From Ruminococcus flavefaciens ATCC 19208 (GTDB lineage: Bacteria > Bacillota > Clostridia > Oscillospirales > Ruminococcaceae): 64,000 nucleotides of DNA. The DNA is taken from contig NZ_KI912490.1 of NCBI RefSeq assembly GCF_000518765.1, forward strand, positions 1-64,000, read 5' to 3'. Below are positions 28,075 through 35,812 of the stretch, one piece after another. The position numbers and the translations under genes are program-made. Each line of letters opens with the position of its first letter. Position 1 is the stretch's first letter. The notes under the pieces were generated by a model that searched no databases, was not told the DNA's origin, and was given only the letters and a program-made list of their open reading frames with translations.

Positions 28075-28947
28075 TCACCTCTTTGGTTCAACGTCTAATA
28101 TGACTATTTCGGGACGATTGTAAAATCTCACAGGTACGGGATATACTCCTACTCCCGATGTTATGAACATTTTCCCCCCGTCATAATCAAAAAAGCCTTT
28201 ATCGTATATTTCAAGCTCCTTATCCGAGAGCTTTGGAAGCCATGTTTTTGTTTCCGTATGGTAAAGCGGTCCTATAAACGGAAGCTGTACCATATCGCCG
28301 TGAGTGTCCGCACATATTGTAAGATCTGCTCCGAAGGCTGCAAATTTCTCGTAGTTCGGTATATGTGCAAGCAGAAGATTGAAGCAGTCAGGATCATTTG
28401 AAAACTCATTTCTCAGGTCAAATGTGGGACTGTAATAAACATTGTCTATGCCCATGATCTGAACACGATTGCCGTTTACGCCGATGTATTCGCTTTCATA
28501 CTCCAATACATCAGCACCAACAGCTTCAAGTTCCTTTATATACTCCGAATCGGTATCGTGCTCGCCTGTGACTGCATAGACAGGATATCCCGCAGTGGTG
28601 AATTTCTCAGCAAGCTCCACAGGTATTTTCATAAGCTCGCTGTCGCTTTCACTTGTGTACATATCACCGAGAAAAAGTATCGCATCAGGCTTTTCCTTAT
28701 CAACGTTTTCAAATATCTTCTGATTTTTTATGCCATGTTTGGTGGCGTGAAGGTCACCTATTATGGCGAAACGCATTTTACTGCTGACCTTTGAGGACTC
28801 CATGCTGACGTTATTTACAGCAAGTGTATAATTATTGAACCACCATATAATAAACAATATCACTATCCACAGCCATATATGTGACTTTTTCTTTTTTGTC
28901 TCTTTCTTAGGTACTTCGCTCTGTTTTGCCTCTTTTTTTCCGCTCAT
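28075..28947 (-). CDS. Membrane-anchored metallophosphoesterase with altered motifs
   Basis: A 290-residue calcineurin-like phosphoesterase of the YkuE type. It has a Lys-rich cytoplasmic start, one membrane helix (about 24-42), then the catalytic domain outside. Motifs in order are IGDLHAT, LGDMY, TGEHD, LLAHIPNY and ADTHGD. In the family the third is normally GNH(D/E) and the last GHTHGG, so Asn is replaced by Glu and a metal-ligand His by Asp. The start overlaps the mscS stop (TAATG). The substrate is unknown; related proteins act on lipid head groups or nucleotides. Confidence 0.85.
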   Translation of the reverse strand: MSGKKEAKQSEVPKKETKKKKSHIWLWIVILFIIWWFNNYTLAVNNVSMESSKVSSKMRFAIIGDLHATKHGIKNQKIFENVDKEKPDAILFLGDMYTSESDSELMKIPVELAEKFTTAGYPVYAVTGEHDTDSEYIKELEAVGADVLEYESEYIGVNGNRVQIMGIDNVYYSPTFDLRNEFSNDPDCFNLLLAHIPNYEKFAAFGADLTICADTHGDMVQLPFIGPLYHTETKTWLPKLSDKELEIYDKGFFDYDGGKMFITSGVGVYPVPVRFYNRPEIVILDVEPKR

Positions 28948-29843
28948 TAAACCTTATCCTTTATGTGTATATCTAACTGATCAAACGGTATCTCTATGCC
29001 GTTTTCTTCAAATGCAGCCTTGACTGCTTCTGTCATACTGTAGCTCTCTTCAAGGAAGTTACTGTTATTCACCCACACAAGTACCGCTACAGATACCGAG
29101 CTATTGTTATGTGAGCTCATTCTCACTATTGGGGCAGGCTCTTTCAGTATCAGCTTTTCATTTGCGATAACATCAAGTATCACCTGCCGAGCCTTTTCAA
29201 AGTCAGAGCTGTAGCTGATATCAAAGCTCAGATCTATACGTCTCGTCGGAGTTTCGGTATAATTCACTATCTTTGCATCGGTCACCTTGCCGTTTGGTAT
29301 GAACACGGTCTTTCCGTCAAAGGTAAGCATTTTCGTATAGAATATACCTATGTCACGAACTGTTCCAACAGAACTGTCAAGCTCTATTATATCTCCAGTT
29401 GTAAACGGCTTGGTAAACAAGATAATAAATCCGCCGCACAGATTTGAAAGACAGCTTTGCAGCGCAAGGCTGATAGCAAGTCCTGCTGCACCGAGTATGG
29501 TTATTATTGAGGACATAGGCACCTTTAGTACGGACAATGCCATGATGATAACTGCGATATACAGTATTATTTTTATCAGCGACACAAGAAAGCTTTTTGC
29601 TGCACCGTTTACATTTGACTTTGATACAGCCTTTTCCACTATCTTTGCTATGAGCTTTGAGATAAGTATGCCCAGAACAAGTATAAGCATTGCAACAATT
29701 ATCAAAGGCAGTGCCTTTTTCAGATAGGCTGCCGCTTCAGCGAAAAATCCCGATGTCTTTTCAACTGATTCCTGTATCGTCCCTATAACTTCATTTGTTG
29801 CAGCTTCGGTAACTGATTCTCCCATAGTTGTCTGCTCTGTCAT
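28947..29843 (-). CDS. MscS-family mechanosensitive ion channel
   Basis: A small-conductance mechanosensitive channel of 298 residues. Three membrane helices (about 43-65, 80-103, 112-140) are followed by the MscS beta domain. The pore-lining helix region reads LGAAGLAISLALQSCLSNLCGGFIILF, and the FTTGDIIEL motif marks the start of the cytoplasmic vestibule. It is the first gene of the run mscS-phosphoesterase-HI0933-dehydrogenase and has its own promoter. Confidence 0.92.
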   Translation of the reverse strand: MTEQTTMGESVTEAATNEVIGTIQESVEKTSGFFAEAAAYLKKALPLIIVAMLILVLGILISKLIAKIVEKAVSKSNVNGAAKSFLVSLIKIILYIAVIIMALSVLKVPMSSIITILGAAGLAISLALQSCLSNLCGGFIILFTKPFTTGDIIELDSSVGTVRDIGIFYTKMLTFDGKTVFIPNGKVTDAKIVNYTETPTRRIDLSFDISYSSDFEKARQVILDVIANEKLILKEPAPIVRMSSHNNSSVSVAVLVWVNNSNFLEESYSMTEAVKAAFEENGIEIPFDQLDIHIKDKV

Positions 29844-29916
29844 TTTATCATCTCCGTAAAGAGCAGAGCTCTGTTTTGCAGAGCTGCTTTAATATTATTA
29901 ATGTATACTTATAATT

Positions 29917-29945
29917 ATTATAACAGATTTTGCTAAAAACGTCAA
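29917..29945 (-). promoter_or_regulatory. Promoter of the mscS operon
   Basis: Reading leftward, -35 TTGACG (29940-29945) and -10 TATAAT (29917-29922) are 17 bases apart. The leader between it and mscS contains an imperfect stem with CAGAGCTCTG and AGCAGCTCTG arms (about 29861-29893). Confidence 0.7.
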
Positions 29946-30060
29946 TATAAAAGCCATTGTCAAAATGCTCAAATCCGCAGCATATTTAAGTAAAAATATA
30001 AAATTATTTTCCAGAGCTTGCAATGAGCGGAAATATGTGATAAAATAATATACATAATGT

Positions 30061-30134
30061 GTCCCAATAGCTCAGTAGGATAGAGCGACTGCCTCCTAAG
30101 CAGTAGGCCGGAGGTTCGACTCCTCTTTGGGACG
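30061..30134 (+). tRNA. tRNA-Arg (anticodon CCT)
   Basis: A complete cloverleaf: acceptor GTCCCAA/TTGGGAC, D arm GCTC..GAGC, anticodon stem ACTGC/GCAGT with loop CTCCTAA giving anticodon CCT, and T arm GGAGG-TTCGACT-CCTCT. CCA is not encoded. A TATACAT/TATAAT-like AT-rich stretch just upstream may be its -10. It reads the AGG codon. Confidence 0.95.
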
Positions 30135-30140
30135 CTGAAA

Positions 30141-30173
30141 AGCTCCTCGCTGAAAAACGGGGAGCTGTTTTTT
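30141..30173 (+). terminator. Terminator after tRNA-Arg
   Basis: Stem AGCTCCTCG/CGGGGAGCT with one G-T pair, followed by GTTTTTT. It closes the tRNA transcript. Confidence 0.88.
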
Positions 30174-30192
30174 ATTATTCACGAAAAATGAC

Positions 30193-30221
30193 TTGACATT
30201 TTTCACTCATGGGTATATAAT
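30193..30221 (+). promoter_or_regulatory. Perfect consensus promoter of the Nudix gene
   Basis: TTGACA (30193-30198), a 17-base spacer, and TATAAT (30216-30221). It directs the Nudix gene starting about 50 bases downstream. Confidence 0.85.
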
Positions 30222-30270
30222 GTAAACCGCTGAAACATTAATGCAAGCTAATGCTGAGATGGAGATAATT

Positions 30271-31062
30271 ATGGAAGATGTTGAAATTTTTCTGAGCAGA
30301 CTGGCTACTATGGAAAAGCTCTATGCCGAGACTGCAAAAAAACTTGATGATCCCGATATAAACGACAAGTTCACACTGGCCGGAGCTATTGCAAAAATAG
30401 GTTCACCAGCTTCATATAAGGTCTATGTGTCAAACGAAAATACGGAAAACAAAGCCGTTGACGAGATAAAAGCGGTATTCGCAGAGGCTGCCGAGGAAAA
30501 TCCCGAAATAAAGGTTGAATTCATAGTTGATGAATTTCTCAACCTCATCGACGATAAGGCAAGGATAACTGCCGACAGCAAACCGCGTACACTTGTTCAC
30601 AGAGACGGTGATCTCCACCCGACTGTACATATATGGATGATAAAACGCCGTGACGGAGGCATCTTTGCACTTCTGCAAAAACGTGCCCACGAAAAGGATA
30701 TCCACCCGGATTGCTATGACGTTTCGGCAGCAGGTCATGTTACACAGGGTGAGGAATTCCGTCATACTGCTCTGAAAGAAGTCCATGAAGAGCTTGGTCT
30801 CGATATCAACCGCAGCCAGCTTGAATTCATAGGACTGAAAAAAGCTGAATACTCAAACGGCAGTATTCACGATAACGAGCTTGTAGCTGTATACATATGC
30901 CGCGAGCCTATCGAGATAGAAGAGCTCACATTACAGTCCTCAGAGGTCTCGGAGGTAGGCTGGGCTGAAATAGACGAGCTTCTCTCGGTAATGAAATACG
31001 AAGATATCCCGAACTGCATCTCCCTCAAGGAGCTGGATATGATAAAAAAAGCTGTATTCTGA
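30271..31062 (+). CDS. Nudix hydrolase with N-terminal helical extension
   Basis: A 263-residue protein. The C-terminal part (about 110-263) is a Nudix domain: the box begins GHVTQGEEF and ends KEVHEELGL, with the metal-binding Glu residues present and Lys instead of the usual Arg before the first Glu pair. The neighbouring LQKRAHEKDIHPDCYDVSAAG resembles isopentenyl-diphosphate isomerase-like Nudix proteins. Residues 1-105 are charged and mostly helical, without recognisable domain. I choose the ATG at 30271 for its GGAG site; an earlier ATG at 30241 lacks one. The substrate is unknown. Confidence 0.85.
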   Translation: MEDVEIFLSRLATMEKLYAETAKKLDDPDINDKFTLAGAIAKIGSPASYKVYVSNENTENKAVDEIKAVFAEAAEENPEIKVEFIVDEFLNLIDDKARITADSKPRTLVHRDGDLHPTVHIWMIKRRDGGIFALLQKRAHEKDIHPDCYDVSAAGHVTQGEEFRHTALKEVHEELGLDINRSQLEFIGLKKAEYSNGSIHDNELVAVYICREPIEIEELTLQSSEVSEVGWAEIDELLSVMKYEDIPNCISLKELDMIKKAVF

Positions 31063-31088
31063 TTAATCTTCGTTAAAAAATGATATAA

Positions 31089-31115
31089 GGGACGCCTTCT
31101 CTTGCAAGGCGTCCC
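31089..31115. repeat. Perfect palindrome after the Nudix gene
   Basis: A 10-bp perfect stem GGGACGCCTT/AAGGCGTCCC with a short loop, 27 bases past the Nudix stop. There is no T run, so it could be either a weak terminator or a member of the dispersed palindrome family. Confidence 0.6.
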
Positions 31116-31128
31116 TGTATTTAATGCT

Positions 31129-31205
31129 GCGGACTGCCAAATAAGCAGTGCTCCAAATCTTTGATTTGGTCAGCAATGCTATATGCAGAGCTGGCAGCCC
31201 CTACA
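31129..31205. repeat. 77-base nested-hairpin repeat, copy 1
   Basis: Outer arms GGACTGCCA and TGGCAGCCC enclose an inner stem CCAAATC-TTT-GATTTGG, ending in CCCCTACA. Two further near-identical copies lie at 53119-53195 and 53237-53313. It is directly followed by a GTATCTTGTTGTTT tag and a GGACGACC palindrome at 31238-31256, so the gap 31063-31290 is almost entirely repeat. Confidence 0.85.
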
Positions 31206-31237
31206 CATCGTATCTTGTTGTTTATATCGTGAGGTGC

Positions 31238-31260
31238 GGACGACCAATGGTCGTCCCTAC
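31238..31260. repeat. Dispersed palindrome, GGACGACC variant
   Basis: GGACGACC-AAT-GGTCGTCC then CCTAC, identical in stem to the element at 25210. It is preceded by the tag GTATCTTGTTGTTTATATCG found before other family members. Confidence 0.8.
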
Positions 31261-31290
31261 TACTCACTACTTACTAATTTCTAAGTGCTA

Positions 31291-31323
31291 AAAAATAAGG
31301 CTTCCAGATCAATTGGAAGCCTT
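31291..31323 (-). terminator. Bidirectional terminator after the repeat protein
   Basis: Stem AAGGCTTCCA/TGGAAGCCTT. On the minus strand it is followed by TATTTTTT, directly past the stop codon of the 227-residue protein gene. On the plus strand a shorter T-rich tract follows. Confidence 0.82.
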
Positions 31324-31331
31324 TCTTTGTA

Positions 31332-32015
31332 TTATTCCGCTGTAGCAGCTCCGCCGCCTTCTACAGGTGCAGCAGCTCCGCCGCCTGTTGCTCCGCCGCC
31401 CTCTACAGGTGCAGCAGTTTCGCCGCCTGTTGCTCCGCCGCCTTCTACAGGTGTCTGAGTTTCGCCGCCGGTGCCTGTACCGCCGCCTTCTACAGGTGTT
31501 TGAGTTTCACCGCCTGTGCCTGTACCGCCGCCTGTATATCCGCCGGTGCCGCCGTTAGGTGTGCTCGTGATAGATGAACCGCCGCCTGTGTATCCTCCTA
31601 CAGCAGATGTTGTTGTAGTCTGGAATGTAGGTGTGAAATAATTCTCACCGGGTGTTCCGCCTGAAGGTATCTTCTGTCCTGTATAGAACCCCGAACCCTG
31701 AGTTACCTTAGGAATATCAGTTCCTGTAGTTCTGCGGGCAGTAGTGGTTTTAGTCTTTGTAGTGGTCGCAACCACGATATCGTTATTTGAAGTTGATACT
31801 GCTGTGGAAGCAACTGTTGTTACCGTAGTATCATTTTTGTAGATGCTTTCGCGTCCGAATGCAGATATTACCTTTTCCGAAGGTGTTATTGGAAACATAA
31901 CGAAGAAAAAGAGTATAGCTGCTGAAAGTGCAATGAAACAGCCACAAGATATGAGAGTTATCTTTGTGGATTTTTTCAGATTACTGAAAATTCCGTTTCC
32001 TTTACTCATGTACAA
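31332..32015 (-). CDS. Membrane-anchored Thr/Gly-rich repeat protein
   Basis: A 227-residue protein of unknown function. A short basic cytoplasmic start is followed by one membrane helix (about 20-42), a Thr-rich stretch (about 63-95) and a low-complexity C-terminal half built from imperfect repeats of the form GGGxTGGETxxPVE, with GGYTGGG units before them. No enzymatic motif is seen. A TTG start at 32015 has AGGAG six bases upstream; an ATG two codons on is an alternative. It has its own promoter and terminator. The Thr-rich stretch resembles linkers in the neighbouring cellulase and B12-surface proteins, so it is probably an exported surface protein. Confidence 0.7.
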   Translation of the reverse strand: MYMSKGNGIFSNLKKSTKITLISCGCFIALSAAILFFFVMFPITPSEKVISAFGRESIYKNDTTVTTVASTAVSTSNNDIVVATTTKTKTTTARRTTGTDIPKVTQGSGFYTGQKIPSGGTPGENYFTPTFQTTTTSAVGGYTGGGSSITSTPNGGTGGYTGGGTGTGGETQTPVEGGGTGTGGETQTPVEGGGATGGETAAPVEGGGATGGGAAAPVEGGGAATAE

Positions 32016-32044
32016 AACACGCTCCTATTTAATAAATATAGAAT

Positions 32045-32073
32045 ATTATACTACGTATTTCAGAAAAAGTCAA
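32045..32073 (-). promoter_or_regulatory. Promoter of the repeat-protein gene
   Basis: Reading leftward, -35 TTGACT (32068-32073) and -10 TATAAT (32045-32050) have a 17-base spacer. Confidence 0.75.
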
Positions 32074-32144
32074 GCCTGAGTTTGTCTGCGTTTGTGATAG
32101 CAAAATGAAAATTCAGCTATTTACAAGGCTTTTTTCGCATATCG

Positions 32145-32175
32145 GGAAAAAATTACCGCAGCAGAACCGCTGCGG
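32145..32175 (-). terminator. Terminator of the GH9 cellulase gene
   Basis: Stem CCGCAGC/GCTGCGG followed on the minus strand by TAATTTTTT, just past the cellulase stop codon. Confidence 0.85.
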
Positions 32176-32182
32176 CTTGATT

Positions 32183-34891
32183 TTATTTACTGTTCTTTTT
32201 CAGCTTTGCCATTTTATAAACGAAAAGCTCCAGTGAGATAAGACCGACAACTGCTGCACCGCAGAGAAGTGCTAACTTGCCCAGACCGCCTGACTTATCG
32301 TCTTTTTCCTTCTTTGTGTCACTGCTGTCTGCTTTATCAGTCTTTGCTGCTGTAGTGTCAGACTTTGATTTTTTGGTAGTTGCCTCAGTCTCCTTCTCTT
32401 TCTCGGGCTTTTTGCCGTTGCTGTGGTGACTTATGGCAATACCCTCGTCGCTTGCTTCCTGAGCAGTAAAGGCTGTAAGCCATGCAAGTGAAGCGTTCCA
32501 GTTGATAGTACACTCATTTACAGACCATGCCTCGATGTTGTCAAGATAGCACTTCTGAGGCGGTATCTCGCCTTTCTTCCAGCCTGAACCCTGTACCCAC
32601 GGATCCTGCATACCCGAGTTCGGTCCGCCGCACATTACGCCATTGGGTGCTTTCGGGAATGTATCGTCTATCTGCTTTGCCCAGAAACGGTGGTGAGGGT
32701 ACTCTATAGCGTGTGAGCCGTAGCCTGTAACATAGGAGTAGTCCATAGCATTTCTGCCCAGGAGATAATCCATGCCGCCTATAGCTCCGTCAAGATACTG
32801 ATCCTCGTCAGTGAGGAGATACGCATAGGACATAACAATGGCATTATCCGCAACGAATGAATTAGAGCCCCATATATAACCCTTATCGCTGTCGTTGTAG
32901 CTGAGTGTGCTTTGACCGTAGGGCAGTCCGTAGCCCTGATTTTCCTCAAGTGCGATATACTCGTCTGCAGCAGCGATTATAGCTTCCTTAACTATCTCAG
33001 CGTCGCCCTTGTCAAAATTCTCGGAATTGAGTGCTGTGCTGAGAGTTGCCAGCGCACCTGTGTTGCCCCAGTCGAAGCTTCCCACAGTATCAACGCTTTC
33101 TCCGCCGCCAAGCGACTTCGGTACACTGAGGAAGAATTTATTCTCTGCTGCGTCATCGTAATAGTCCTCATTGCCTGTTGTGATGAAAAGTTCAAGAGCT
33201 GCCCAGCAGAACTCGTCCTCAACATCATCGTCGCCGTAAGCTCCGCCGCCTACAGATTCGTCAAGAGGTGCATACATAGCAGGGTGCTTCTTTGCGGCTG
33301 CATATGCATTTTCCGCAGCTTCGAGGCACTCGTCGGCAAAATCCTTGTCGTAGTCCTTCCAGAGTCTTGCAGCCTGTGCGGCACAAGCAGCAAGATTAAG
33401 TGTAGCCGCTGTTGTAGGAGGCTTTACGATACGCTTCATATCATCATCGGCAGGAGCGATGCCAAGAGCTGTCCACTTCTCATCGTGAGCCTTGTGGTAA
33501 GCCATATCCTTGTATTCGCCCTTGTCCACTATCATTTTCAGCATCCATTCCATTTCCCAGCGGGCCTCGTCGAGAAGGTCGGGAGTACCGTTGTTGTTTT
33601 CGGGAATGAGCATAGTACCGTCGGCATAAGCCTTTTCAAAGCCGTATTTCAGTGCTGTTTCGTACTGGTTCTGCATGAGCCAGAGTGAGAAACCGCCGTT
33701 TACTACGTACTTGCCGTGGTCGCCTGCATCGTACCAGCCGCCTGTAACGTCGATAGAGCCGCTGCTTCCGCTGTAGCCCCATGTCTGCTCTATCTCAGCC
33801 ATATCCTTCGGGTGACCTGCTGCACGTGCAAGCTCTGCGGTATCCCCTGACGAAATGAAGTCGCTCTCTATCTCGATGCCGCTGCGATTCTGATAGAAGT
33901 AGTTCAGAGAGTCGTAAAGCAGTGAGGAATAGTCCTCTGAGCCATCTATCTTGAATTCATGGCTTTTATTGCCGTCCTCGTCCTCGATGTAATATGTACC
34001 TGTCTTTTTGAAGTCAGAAAAATCAATGATATGTACCTCATCGTCGGAGTCGCTGTCGTGTCCGAATGGCACTGATTTTCCCTCGTATACTTTTTTGTCT
34101 GAGTCGTCTTTGATAGTGAAAGCAACAGGCTTATCCGAATCGCTGAGGAGAGTTGCCCTCTTGGCTCTGTCCTTGAAGTAGCCAACCTGATTTGTGAGTA
34201 TGCTTGCACGTTCATACTTCACATTCTCGGGATAATCGTTCTCATCGCTTGTAAGGTCGATAAGGGACATATTATCAAACTTTATCTTTGTGCCCACAGG
34301 GAAGCAGTCACCGTTGGTGTACTGTCCGTCGCCGCCTAAATGGAATGCCCACTCTGCAACGTCAAGGGACTTATCGGCAGTAAATGTTAATTCCACTTTT
34401 TTTGTCTCGTTCTTGCCTATCTGTATGCAGTCCCATGTAGAATTGAAATCCGGACCGTTATCAGCCATCATGTTGTGCCATATCTCAACATCGCCGTCAA
34501 GGTTGCCTATCTTGGTGTAGTATTTTCCGCTCTCCGATGGAGTTATCTCATAGGACACCTTATACTTGTGTCCTGACACTATCTTCAGTCCTCTGTGTCT
34601 GAACTGGCAGTCCCAGCGATCCTCACCGCCTCGTGAAGCTCCGCCGGGGTTAACTATCTCAACTGTATAAACTCCGTTGTCTATCTCAAAGTCCATTTCT
34701 CCGGGGGCTGACTCCACTATATGCCACGGGAGTCCCACACCATCCTCAAAATCTGTCTGTCCAAGCTGCTGTCCTGCATTTGCGGTAAAAGGAATAAGCT
34801 CTGTCCCCGCCTGAAGGAAAGAGCTGCCTGCTATAACAGCTGCTGCCATTGCCGAAAATGCCCTGTAAGTCAGTTTTTTTCTTTTTTTCAT
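32183..34891 (-). CDS. Membrane-anchored GH9 endoglucanase with N-terminal CBM
   Basis: A 902-residue secreted cellulase. Order: signal peptide (1-40, ending near TANAG); CBM4/9-like beta sandwich (about 45-215); Ig-like domain (about 230-320, beginning ILTNQVGYF); GH9 catalytic domain (about 325-815); charged Lys/Thr/Asp-rich linker; C-terminal membrane helix (about 870-890) and Lys-rich tail. Catalytic motifs are seen: GGWYDAGDHGKY (Asp pair near 387), EYPHHRFWAKQ (near 730) and EAWSVNECTINWNASLAWL (Glu near 792). There is no dockerin or CBM37, so it is held at the cell by the C-terminal anchor rather than by a cellulosome. A GGAGG site precedes the ATG. Confidence 0.93.
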   Translation of the reverse strand: MKKRKKLTYRAFSAMAAAVIAGSSFLQAGTELIPFTANAGQQLGQTDFEDGVGLPWHIVESAPGEMDFEIDNGVYTVEIVNPGGASRGGEDRWDCQFRHRGLKIVSGHKYKVSYEITPSESGKYYTKIGNLDGDVEIWHNMMADNGPDFNSTWDCIQIGKNETKKVELTFTADKSLDVAEWAFHLGGDGQYTNGDCFPVGTKIKFDNMSLIDLTSDENDYPENVKYERASILTNQVGYFKDRAKRATLLSDSDKPVAFTIKDDSDKKVYEGKSVPFGHDSDSDDEVHIIDFSDFKKTGTYYIEDEDGNKSHEFKIDGSEDYSSLLYDSLNYFYQNRSGIEIESDFISSGDTAELARAAGHPKDMAEIEQTWGYSGSSGSIDVTGGWYDAGDHGKYVVNGGFSLWLMQNQYETALKYGFEKAYADGTMLIPENNNGTPDLLDEARWEMEWMLKMIVDKGEYKDMAYHKAHDEKWTALGIAPADDDMKRIVKPPTTAATLNLAACAAQAARLWKDYDKDFADECLEAAENAYAAAKKHPAMYAPLDESVGGGAYGDDDVEDEFCWAALELFITTGNEDYYDDAAENKFFLSVPKSLGGGESVDTVGSFDWGNTGALATLSTALNSENFDKGDAEIVKEAIIAAADEYIALEENQGYGLPYGQSTLSYNDSDKGYIWGSNSFVADNAIVMSYAYLLTDEDQYLDGAIGGMDYLLGRNAMDYSYVTGYGSHAIEYPHHRFWAKQIDDTFPKAPNGVMCGGPNSGMQDPWVQGSGWKKGEIPPQKCYLDNIEAWSVNECTINWNASLAWLTAFTAQEASDEGIAISHHSNGKKPEKEKETEATTKKSKSDTTAAKTDKADSSDTKKEKDDKSGGLGKLALLCGAAVVGLISLELFVYKMAKLKKNSK

Positions 34892-35101
34892 TCATAAACC
34901 TCCGTTCATGTTTCCGTTTTCCAAATAATACTTTAATACTTTTTTTACCCGATGTAAAGCCATGAAACGGAAAATTTACAAATTCGCCTTTTAAAACAGT
35001 ACATTTGCCCAGAAAAAACATCGTTGTCGATGAGATTTCGTTTATTTAGCCTATTTGTGATTATTCCAACAAAAAAGCGCAAATTTTGAACATCAGTCTA
35101 C

Positions 35102-35130
35102 TTGATTTATTCCGTATATTATGATATAAT
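35102..35130 (+). promoter_or_regulatory. Promoter of the guanylate kinase-like gene
   Basis: TTGATT (35102-35107), a 17-base spacer and TATAAT (35125-35130). The 293-base gap between this gene and the divergent cellulase otherwise holds only AT-rich sequence and a weak leftward TTTACA-17-TAAAGT candidate for the cellulase. Confidence 0.72.
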
Positions 35131-35184
35131 TGAATATCGTGGAGTAATCTGCAAAAAAAATGATTTTATTTTCGGAGCTTGGAA

Positions 35185-35775
35185 ATGAACCACATTTTTT
35201 ATATCATGGGTAAAAGCTCATCGGGAAAGGATACGTTTTTCAGACGCGCTGTTTCCGAGCTGGGTCTTACCCCGATAGTCCTGTACACTACCCGTCCCAT
35301 AAGAGACAACGAAAAGGACGGAAGAGAATACCATTTTGTCAGCAGGGACACCTTCGATGATATGATGAAAAACGGCAAAGTCATCGAAGAGCGCACTTAT
35401 GATACCGTCTATGGCAAATGGACTTATTTCACAGCAGCTGACAGCATATCTCTCAGCAGCGGAAGCTGTATAGGCATCGGCACTCTTGAATCATACTTAA
35501 AAATAAAAGAGCATTTTTGCGGCGATACTGTCATACCGCTGTACATTGAGGTAAGGGACGACATAAGGCTCATTCGTGCCATTGAGCGCGAGCGCACACA
35601 GTCCGCACCGAAATATACAGAGCTATGCCGACGCTTTATTGCCGACAGCAGGGACTTTTCGGAAGAAAAACTGATTGAGGCAGGTATCACTTTCAGATTT
35701 GACAACAGCGGCGATGAAGAAGAATGCTTTTCGGAAATAAAAAGATATATAAATGATAAAGACGTTTTGAAGTAA
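35185..35775 (+). CDS. Guanylate kinase-like protein
   Basis: A 196-residue P-loop kinase of the guanylate kinase fold: MGKSSSGKDTFF near residue 8, LYTTRPIRDNEKDGREYHF near 33 (the GMP-binding TTRxxRxxExxGxxYxF pattern) and Arg-rich lid RAIERERTQ near 130. The P-loop ends in Asp-Thr rather than the usual Ser/Thr, and the lid region is divergent. It may be a second, specialised guanylate kinase. The start is the ATG after CGGAG; a TTG two codons earlier is possible. It is followed after 37 bases by the dehydratase gene. Confidence 0.8.
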   Translation: MNHIFYIMGKSSSGKDTFFRRAVSELGLTPIVLYTTRPIRDNEKDGREYHFVSRDTFDDMMKNGKVIEERTYDTVYGKWTYFTAADSISLSSGSCIGIGTLESYLKIKEHFCGDTVIPLYIEVRDDIRLIRAIERERTQSAPKYTELCRRFIADSRDFSEEKLIEAGITFRFDNSGDEEECFSEIKRYINDKDVLK

Positions 35776-35812
35776 TTTCCCGCAAATGAAGCGGAGTTTT
35801 GGGAGGTTTATT

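Noticed and set aside
31332..32015. Reading the Gly-rich repeat protein as collagen-like
   Set aside because: The repeats are not Gly-X-Y triplets; Gly occurs in runs with Thr, Glu and Pro.
32912..33688. 258-codon open frame antisense to the GH9 catalytic domain
   Set aside because: It is a codon-bias shadow of the cellulase with no start signal or recognisable motif.
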